Shown piece by piece: positions 6,485 through 11,111 of a DNA stretch of 11,111 bases (within the stretch, counting starts at the first letter, position 1; every line of letters starts with the position of its first letter). Made by a program: the position numbers and the translations under genes. The stretch comes from Candidatus Sericytochromatia bacterium (lineage in GTDB: Bacteria > Cyanobacteriota > Sericytochromatia > UBA7694), in assembly GCA_913773825.1 (NCBI GenBank), contig CAJYHH010000322.1:1-11111 (forward strand), read 5' to 3'. The notes beneath the pieces were generated by a model that was not told the origin of the DNA, ran no database searches, and saw only the letters and a list, made by a program, of their open reading frames with translations.

Positions 6485-7054
6485 TTAAAACTGATCAATC
6501 GTGCGGCGGCGGCTGAGCACCATCGCGATCACAGCGACTAAGAAGATTGCCAGGACGCCAAAGATGGCCATAAACAAAATATTGTTATTGGTAGCCTCAG
6601 CATCGTTATCATCATTGATGATCACACGCTCACTGCGCTCAGTAATCCGTTCATTGGTGCCGCTATCAGCAGCTGTATTGGGAGTCGTGACATTAATATC
6701 GGGCATATCCGGCATATCGATGTCGATATTGGGGGCCGGGGCCGGAACATTATTGGCAGGAGCCTGGTTCTGCACTTCGATTCGAGTAGTGCTTTGAGGC
6801 TGCGTAGCAGAGTTCTGAGCTGGGGGCATGTTGTTGTTGATATTAACTTCAGGGTTTAGATCTGCAGGGCTCATATTTGCATTCGAGTTGGGCTGGGTGC
6901 CAGACATGTCGTTAGCGGTATCGAGTGTGGTAGATCCGGGTGTAGTCGTTGTATTTTCACCTGGGCTTGTCGTAATCTGAGCCTGGGCTGTGGCGCTGAA
7001 CATCATGACGGTGCCTGCCAGTAAGGCAGCGCTGAGATGGCGTGTAAATTTCAT
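6485..7054 (-). CDS. Secreted low-complexity protein with C-terminal membrane anchor, function unknown
   Basis: This 189-residue protein is not recognised as a member of any family. It begins with a clear Sec signal peptide (basic MKFTRH, hydrophobic 7-19, predicted signal peptidase I site after A23-Q24-A25). Residues 26-155 are hydrophilic and rich in Thr, Asn, Pro, Gln and Asp, with a repetitive acidic patch around PNIDIDMPDMPDINV and several NNN runs; this is likely disordered and outside the cytoplasm. One strong membrane helix (about 159-180) is followed by RRR (182-184) and TIDQF. The layout (signal peptide, disordered ectodomain, helix, basic tail) resembles substrates of CTERM-type sorting systems, but no known sorting motif such as PEP or LPXTG precedes the helix. 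A strong AGGAGG site fixes the start. It may be monocistronic, divergent from the sigma factor gene. Confidence 0.8.
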   Translation of the reverse strand: MKFTRHLSAALLAGTVMMFSATAQAQITTSPGENTTTTPGSTTLDTANDMSGTQPNSNANMSPADLNPEVNINNNMPPAQNSATQPQSTTRIEVQNQAPANNVPAPAPNIDIDMPDMPDINVTTPNTAADSGTNERITERSERVIINDDNDAEATNNNILFMAIFGVLAIFLVAVIAMVLSRRRTIDQF

Positions 7055-7059
7055 AGAGT

Positions 7060-7065
7060 CCTCCT
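7060..7065 (-). promoter_or_regulatory. Strong ribosome binding site (AGGAGG) of the exported-protein gene
   Basis: A perfect AGGAGG on the minus strand lies five bases before the ATG at 7054. It is the best Shine-Dalgarno in the window and settles the start, implying that the protein is made in quantity. Confidence 0.85.
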
Positions 7066-7126
7066 AAGACCAATCCTTGTCAGTCGGTTGTGTCGGTTAA
7101 CGTGTACAACTTAAGTTAGGCGAAGG

Positions 7127-7156
7127 CCTATAAAGATTCAAGCGCGTTTGCATCAA
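7127..7156 (-). promoter_or_regulatory. Candidate sigma-70-like promoter for the exported-protein gene
   Basis: On the minus strand TTGATG (7156-7151) is followed after 18 bases by TATAGG (7132-7127), about 70 bases upstream of the gene. Both hexamers are imperfect and the spacing is slightly long, so this is only a candidate. The AACTTAAGTT palindrome would then lie just downstream of the start site, a place where a repressor could act. Confidence 0.3.
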
Positions 7157-7246
7157 AATGAAATCAAATCAGGGTTTTAAAGCAATTTAAGCCCAGCCTG
7201 ACATAAGATCAATCTAAAGATCTGTCCGCTAGTAAAATCCTGTCGA

Positions 7247-7264
7247 TGCCGCAGCAGAGCGGCA
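7247..7264. repeat. Small hairpin in the leader region of the sigma factor gene
   Basis: TGCCGC (7247-7252) pairs with GCGGCA (7259-7264) around a six-base loop, about 90 bases before the sigma start. There is no T-run after it. It could be a leader structure or chance. Confidence 0.35.
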
Positions 7265-7355
7265 CTCAGACAGAGCAGCCGGTGTGTTATCATAGCAAAG
7301 GAGCCCTGAAGGTCCGTTTTTCTGAATTTACGGAGTTAAAACCCTGTCCGTTCGC

Positions 7356-8102
7356 ATGGCTAATCCTGCAAAGAAAACCAGTACCAAAGCACCACCCAGT
7401 CCGAACCAAGTTGTTCGTGACTACGCCCCCTTGGTGTATAAAATTGCTCATGGGCTCTCCCGGCGCACGGTAGATCCTGTAGAGGATCTGATTCAGGTTG
7501 GCATGATTGGCCTGCTAGAGGCCCAACGACGTTATGATGAAACCCAGATGGCCTCGTTTAAAACCTATGCCACTCACTTTATTACGGGCCATATTCGCCA
7601 TTATCTCCGCGACAAACAGCAATTGCTCAAAGGCCCCCGCTCACTTCAAGAGCTTTCTTATCGCGTGCAGTCTGCTGAAAAAAAGCTCAAACAGGAGCTC
7701 AAACGCGACCCTAGCAATCAAGACATTGCAGAACATCTTGGGATTGAAATTCATTCTGTTGAAGAAGTCCACACTTACAATCAGCGGGTGCGGATGCTCT
7801 GGCTGGATCAGCAATATAACGATGGTCAGCAGGATGCTCCCCGCACCCTGTTAGATACCCTGCCTGACGATCAAGGCAGCTTGCAGGGCCAGATGGACAC
7901 CCGCATCTATATTGATGAAGGCATCCGTCGCTTACCCGAACTGGATCAACAATTGCTCAAGCTGCGCTATTTCCAGGACATGACCCAGGCCGCAATCGCT
8001 GATGATCTGGGCATGTCGCAAATGGATGTCTGCCGCAAACTCAAACAGGCCGAAAAACGCCTGCGCCAAATCCTCTACGAGCCAGGGGACAAGAAGAAGT
8101 AG
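7356..8102 (+). CDS. RNA polymerase sigma factor, group 3 (SigB/SigF/FliA type)
   Basis: This 248-residue protein has three of the sigma-70 regions and no region 1, as in group 3 alternative sigma factors. Region 2 (about 18-88) includes VVRDYAPLVYKIAHGL, the core-binding DLIQVGMIGLLEA (44-56) and the -10-reading FKTYATHFITGHIRHYLRD. Region 3 (about 95-145) contains the helix-turn-helix KRDPSNQDIAEHLGI. Region 4 (about 187-238) contains LPELDQQLLKLRYFQDMTQAAIADDLGMSQMDVCRKLKQAEKRL for -35 recognition. Such factors direct general stress, sporulation, motility or pilus genes. No RsbW-like anti-sigma kinase or anti-anti-sigma factor lies beside it. ATG 7356 has no clear ribosome site; a GGAG at 7332-7335 would be better spaced for an in-frame CTG at 7344, so the start is uncertain by four codons. 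Its TAG stop is the start of a heptamer repeat array. Confidence 0.93.
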   Translation: MANPAKKTSTKAPPSPNQVVRDYAPLVYKIAHGLSRRTVDPVEDLIQVGMIGLLEAQRRYDETQMASFKTYATHFITGHIRHYLRDKQQLLKGPRSLQELSYRVQSAEKKLKQELKRDPSNQDIAEHLGIEIHSVEEVHTYNQRVRMLWLDQQYNDGQQDAPRTLLDTLPDDQGSLQGQMDTRIYIDEGIRRLPELDQQLLKLRYFQDMTQAAIADDLGMSQMDVCRKLKQAEKRLRQILYEPGDKKK

Positions 8103-8126
8103 GTTGTAGATGGTAGGGAGTAGATG
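8099..8126 (+). repeat. Tandem heptamer array, four GTAG-headed units (plus-strand orientation)
   Basis: Four adjacent seven-base units read GTAGGTT, GTAGATG, GTAGGGA, GTAGATG. The first supplies the TAG stop of the sigma gene. Because seven is not a multiple of three, the TAGs fall in all three frames. An array in the opposite orientation ends the facing lptD gene at 8240-8267. Confidence 0.8.
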
Positions 8127-8169
8127 GGGTTAAATACAAACCCAAGACTCCCTAATTCAGCCTGCCTCT

Positions 8170-8185
8170 GACCAAAGCATTGGTC
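8170..8185 (+). terminator. Hairpin in the convergent gap, possible weak terminator
   Basis: GACCAA (8170-8175) pairs perfectly with TTGGTC (8180-8185) around AGCA and is followed by the T-rich stretch TTACTGTCTTATTCTTCT. The stem is short and AU-rich and the T-run is broken, so termination here is plausible but weak. A second small palindrome, CCAGC-GAA-GCTGG, lies at 8222-8234. Confidence 0.4.
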
Positions 8186-8239
8186 TTACTGTCTTATTCT
8201 TCTGCCTTAAAACCCACCACACCAGCGAAGCTGGCTTCC

Positions 8240-8267
8240 CACCTACCCTCTACTCCCTACCACCTAC
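8240..8267 (-). repeat. Tandem heptamer array, four GTAG-headed units (minus-strand orientation)
   Basis: Read on the minus strand the units are GTAGGTG, GTAGGGA, GTAGAGG, GTAGGTG, beginning six bases after the lptD stop. It mirrors the array at 8099-8126; the common core GGTAGGGAGTAGA (8112-8124) is exactly complementary to 8249-8261, so the pair forms long imperfect inverted ends of a 169-bp segment. Confidence 0.8.
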
Positions 8268-8272
8268 CTCTT

Positions 8273-11111
8273 CTAGAGTCTTCCCGGATTGATCTGATTC
8301 AGCTGCTGGCCGAGGTTGCCTACATTACCTAAGAGCTGATCGGTGCTGAAGGGGAAGGCCAGCAGAGAGAGGTTCATGTTGAACTGCTGGTTAAATGAGT
8401 CCCAGGAAGCGGTCAGAATAAAGTCATGAAGGTCTTTGCGGACCACAATTTTAAACGGAAGCTCAAGAGCTTGCCAGAGCTCGCCCAGGTTGCGATCTGC
8501 AATGGTCATCGGCTGAATAGAGGCAATCAGGTCAATTTCTGTATGCCATTGCCAGCTCCCGCCCAGCTTCCAGCGCAGAATCGTGTTAAAGCCGTTTAAG
8601 CGGCCCTGGTGAAAGTCATAAGAGATATCGCCACCGAGCTCAAAGCCTTCGGGGATGCCCTCTTCAAGACCAAATGTATTGAGATTGCCAATGTTTAGCT
8701 CATAGTCAGTGCTGCGCCAGCGCATTCCTAAAGTGGTCAGATCCCAGCGACCGCCAAACGGATTAAAGCTGCCCACTTGATCAACTGTCACAATACAGGG
8801 AGCATTGGCGCAGGGACCATGCTTATAAGCATTACCAGCGTCGTCTTTTAAGGGCTGGCCAACGTCAATATCGCGAATATTGGTCGGCGTGTAACCGGTA
8901 CTAAAGCGCATCGCAAAGCGCCCACCGACTTCAGAGGTAATATTGGCGCGAATCGGTGAATACAGGCGGTTAAGATAATCATAGCCCCCAGTGACGCTCA
9001 TGGTAAATTCAGGCAGATTGACAATCCGTAGATCTACATCCAGACGGTTGATGTTTTCAAAAGCCAAAGGCTCAAAGTTCTGGAAGGGAGAACTGTTGTT
9101 TTCAAAGTCCTGAACGCCGCGCTGGTAAGTAAAATTGGGAATAAAGTATTTACTCAGCTCATTGCGTAAAGCCACTTGGGCGCGGAAAATATACTCAGCA
9201 TCAAGCGTCTGATAAAAGCGCTGCTCAAAGCGCGTATTGCCAAAATTGACTTTATTGCCTAAACCCAGATCTAAGTCTTTAGAAGGTAACGAAAGCCTGA
9301 CAATCGAACGGCCAATTTCGTTAATATCGCTGGTGGGTCGAAAAGAGCCTGGGTCAAAATAACGCCCCACGGTGCTTTCAAGCTGAATCGGAAAGCTATC
9401 CTGAAAAAAGGGATTAAAGCGCATGACCAGTTCAGGCAATTTTTTAATCTGGCCCACATTCTGGCTGGTATTGGCCACAGGGGACAGATCAAAGAAGTCA
9501 GTATAGTTAAGCGCTAAACTGCCCCAATCATGAGTTTGAGAAATATCCAGACGCGGCTGCAGGGTTTGCTGCAGACTGCTGGTACTGGATGAGCCACTGG
9601 TAATGCTGTTATAGACCAGATTGGCCGTTAAATTGGTTTTTTCATCAATCGGCGCTTTAAAGTCCAGCGTAGTGTTCCAGTTTTCGTTGCCTGAGGAGGG
9701 CAATTGATTCTGCTGCTGGGTACTACCCGGTGAAGCCGAAGCACCCGGAGAAGCAGAAGGCGCTGCCAGCTGCTGCACAACCGTCTGGTTAAAGCTGTCT
9801 GACCAGTTGCTGCGCAGGCTTAAGTTAGTCTGGCCCATTGTGGCTGTAATCGAACCCGTGCGGTTTTGGCTCTGGGTAACCTGAGTGGTTTCAATCAAGG
9901 CACCTTCAGGTGTAAACGAGCGCTGCTGCGGGCTGTTAATCCCCTGGGTCAATTGCAGGGTGGTGTCTAAATTCAGACTGGAATAAGCGTCAACGTCAAA
10001 GATTTCTGTATCGCGCAAATTAAAGCTAAAGTTGCGCTGCGGATTACGAGCCGCCTGATACAGCGAAAGATTGTAGAGGTCTTTGTCTGTGTAGACAAAA
10101 TCAGCTTCTGTATGGGGTGTTAATAGCTGCCGATGGCGGATTTCAAATTCACGATCTTCAAATTTATCGCTCAGATATTGAGCAATTGAGTCCAGAAAAT
10201 TTCGCGTATTGCCAGCCTGAATTTGCTGGATCGTGCTTCCCTGCTGCTGTTGAAGATCTTCAGCTAAGTTGGGCATACTAAAAATCGCGCCTGGCAGGCC
10301 GATTAGGTCTTCAGTGACCGGAATCCCGTAGAAGTAAAAGCGTGTAATAGAGTTAGGAAAGGCAATCCAGTCATGCTGAAAACCAAGACCGACGCCTTTT
10401 TTCTCCATGGTAGTCAAATACCAATAACCGTCATGGTATTCGTTCCAGCGATAATAACCTTTAAAGCGGGCAAACACCCCTTCAACCGGGTTTTGACCAG
10501 CGTCTACATCTGGCTTGCTAAAGCCCGGCGGGCCAAATAAAGGCACATACCAGAACGGAAACCAGAAAGCTTTGTTTTCATAGGTTAAAACATCCGCATT
10601 CCAGGCCAGGACGCGATCACCTTGTACATAATCTAAAACTTCGGCCTCAATGGCGTAGTGAGTGGCGCGTTTGCGCACAGAATCACGGCTATAAGGGTCT
10701 TCATCAGCGTGTTCGATCTGGCCCTCAAAGTGATTACAGGTCGTAAAAAAGCCGTTGCCAAAGACCACGCGCTGGCCGTCATCATAGCCCGTCATCCAGT
10801 CGCCCTGAATATACACCTCCTGGCCCTGTTGCTGAGCTGGCACAACTAAGTAGACTTCCTGAGCTTCAATCCGCTTCAGATCGACGTTATAGGCAAAAGA
10901 CTTGCCTCGCAAGGTACGCGGGCCGCTATCTTTAGGCGTCTGTACAATTTCAAACGGTACATCGCTGCGCAGCACTTTATTGCGAATATCATAATCCAGC
11001 TCTTCGGTTTTGATCCGCAGATCGCGAACCTCCAGGTCAACATTGCCAATCAGGCGGTAAAGACCCTGATTATTCAGATACTCCACTTTGTCGGCTTTGT
11101 ATTTGACTTTG
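8273..11111 (-). CDS. lptD: LPS-assembly outer membrane protein LptD (OstA/Imp), N-terminus outside window
   Basis: LptD inserts lipopolysaccharide into the outer leaflet of the outer membrane, normally with the lipoprotein LptE. At least 945 residues are visible. The frame stays open to the right edge, so the GTG at 11086 is internal: KVKYKADK before it continues the domain. The first ~110 residues have the strand-rich pattern of the OstA/LptA-like periplasmic domain (VDLEVRDLRIKTEELDYDIRN...). Then comes the family hallmark GNGFFTTCNHFEGQ...YAIEAEVLDYVQGDRVLAWNADVLTYENKAFWFPFWYVPLFGPPGF (residues about 110-188 counted from that GTG), which matches the TC...W...A...P..Y.P region of LptD. The remainder is alternating aromatic/polar barrel sequence. 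Cysteines C117, C759 and C764 are visible. A Pro/Ser/Gly/Gln-rich insert lies near residues 438-465. The protein ends NQINPGRL, TAG at 8275-8273. Confidence 0.85.
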   Translation of the reverse strand, partial: KVKYKADKVEYLNNQGLYRLIGNVDLEVRDLRIKTEELDYDIRNKVLRSDVPFEIVQTPKDSGPRTLRGKSFAYNVDLKRIEAQEVYLVVPAQQQGQEVYIQGDWMTGYDDGQRVVFGNGFFTTCNHFEGQIEHADEDPYSRDSVRKRATHYAIEAEVLDYVQGDRVLAWNADVLTYENKAFWFPFWYVPLFGPPGFSKPDVDAGQNPVEGVFARFKGYYRWNEYHDGYWYLTTMEKKGVGLGFQHDWIAFPNSITRFYFYGIPVTEDLIGLPGAIFSMPNLAEDLQQQQGSTIQQIQAGNTRNFLDSIAQYLSDKFEDREFEIRHRQLLTPHTEADFVYTDKDLYNLSLYQAARNPQRNFSFNLRDTEIFDVDAYSSLNLDTTLQLTQGINSPQQRSFTPEGALIETTQVTQSQNRTGSITATMGQTNLSLRSNWSDSFNQTVVQQLAAPSASPGASASPGSTQQQNQLPSSGNENWNTTLDFKAPIDEKTNLTANLVYNSITSGSSSTSSLQQTLQPRLDISQTHDWGSLALNYTDFFDLSPVANTSQNVGQIKKLPELVMRFNPFFQDSFPIQLESTVGRYFDPGSFRPTSDINEIGRSIVRLSLPSKDLDLGLGNKVNFGNTRFEQRFYQTLDAEYIFRAQVALRNELSKYFIPNFTYQRGVQDFENNSSPFQNFEPLAFENINRLDVDLRIVNLPEFTMSVTGGYDYLNRLYSPIRANITSEVGGRFAMRFSTGYTPTNIRDIDVGQPLKDDAGNAYKHGPCANAPCIVTVDQVGSFNPFGGRWDLTTLGMRWRSTDYELNIGNLNTFGLEEGIPEGFELGGDISYDFHQGRLNGFNTILRWKLGGSWQWHTEIDLIASIQPMTIADRNLGELWQALELPFKIVVRKDLHDFILTASWDSFNQQFNMNLSLLAFPFSTDQLLGNVGNLGQQLNQINPGRL

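Larger units (their letters stand above)
7055..7355. other. Divergent intergenic region between the exported-protein and sigma genes
   Basis: These 301 bases hold no convincing gene. They contain the ribosome site of the left gene, a direct repeat GTCGGTT (7083-7089 and 7092-7098, 9-bp period), a perfect palindrome AACTTAAGTT (7108-7117), an AT-rich block (7131-7190) and a hairpin at 7247-7264. The repeats could be operators, but no known regulator site is recognised. I found no -10/-35 pair for the plus-strand sigma gene that I would trust. Confidence 0.6.

Noticed and set aside
6501..6797. 98-codon plus-strand ORF opposite the exported-protein gene
   Set aside because: It is antisense to a gene with a signal peptide, a membrane anchor and a strong ribosome site; its composition mirrors the other strand and no start signals are seen.
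8099..8267. CRISPR array
   Set aside because: The repeats are seven bases long, directly adjacent and without spacers; no cas gene is present.
8103..8272. Small RNA or small protein gene in the convergent gap
   Set aside because: No promoter and no ORF with a ribosome site could be supported; the structure is explained by the heptamer arrays and short hairpins.
11084..11111. GTG at 11086 as the start of LptD
   Set aside because: The frame is open beyond it to the window edge and the residues before it (KVKYKADK) continue the OstA-like domain, so the true start lies outside.

Overview
The window is 11.1 kb of gene-dense bacterial DNA of moderate GC. The LptD-type outer-membrane LPS assembly protein at the right end points to a diderm (Gram-negative) cell. 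The SigB/SigF/FliA-type (group 3) sigma factor, the one-chain two-domain M16 peptidase, the geranylgeranyl-reductase-like flavoprotein and heptanucleotide repeats between genes would fit a lineage in or near the Cyanobacteriota, including the non-photosynthetic Melainabacteria/Sericytochromatia side. That placement is inference: no ribosomal or other phylogenetic marker is present.

Layout. (1) Positions 1-1672, plus strand: the 3' end of an ECF sigma factor, an anti-sigma factor with a Zn-binding HX3CX2C motif and one membrane segment, then two small four-helix membrane proteins that look like compact, diverged MotA/ExbB-type channel subunits. All four reading frames overlap by 1-8 bp, so this is one translationally coupled operon. 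(2) Positions 1635-6383, minus strand: a coupled three-gene operon, read from the right, of a two-domain M16 metallopeptidase, a geranylgeranyl-reductase-family FAD oxidoreductase and a short RmlA-type sugar-1-phosphate nucleotidyltransferase. Its last gene runs tail-to-tail into the first operon with a 38-bp coding overlap. (3) Positions 6384-6484: three hairpins side by side, one with perfect 19-bp arms and a 3-nt loop. (4) Positions 6485-7054, minus: a secreted, low-complexity, C-terminally membrane-anchored protein of unknown function. (5) Positions 7055-7355: a divergent intergenic region with a palindrome, a direct repeat and a small hairpin. (6) Positions 7356-8102, plus: a complete group 3 sigma factor. 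(7) Positions 8103-8272: a convergent gap bracketed by two oppositely oriented arrays of GTAG-headed heptamers. (8) Positions 8273-11111, minus: LptD, cut by the right window edge.

The window thus has two sigma-factor loci and several envelope functions (anti-sigma factor, channel-like proteins, an anchored surface protein, LPS assembly, sugar nucleotide synthesis). The strongest candidate for an undescribed system is the sigma / Zn-anti-sigma / paired mini-MotA operon. The most unusual non-coding structures are the mirrored heptamer arrays and the 19-bp perfect hairpin. No tRNA, rRNA, CRISPR array or transposase was seen.
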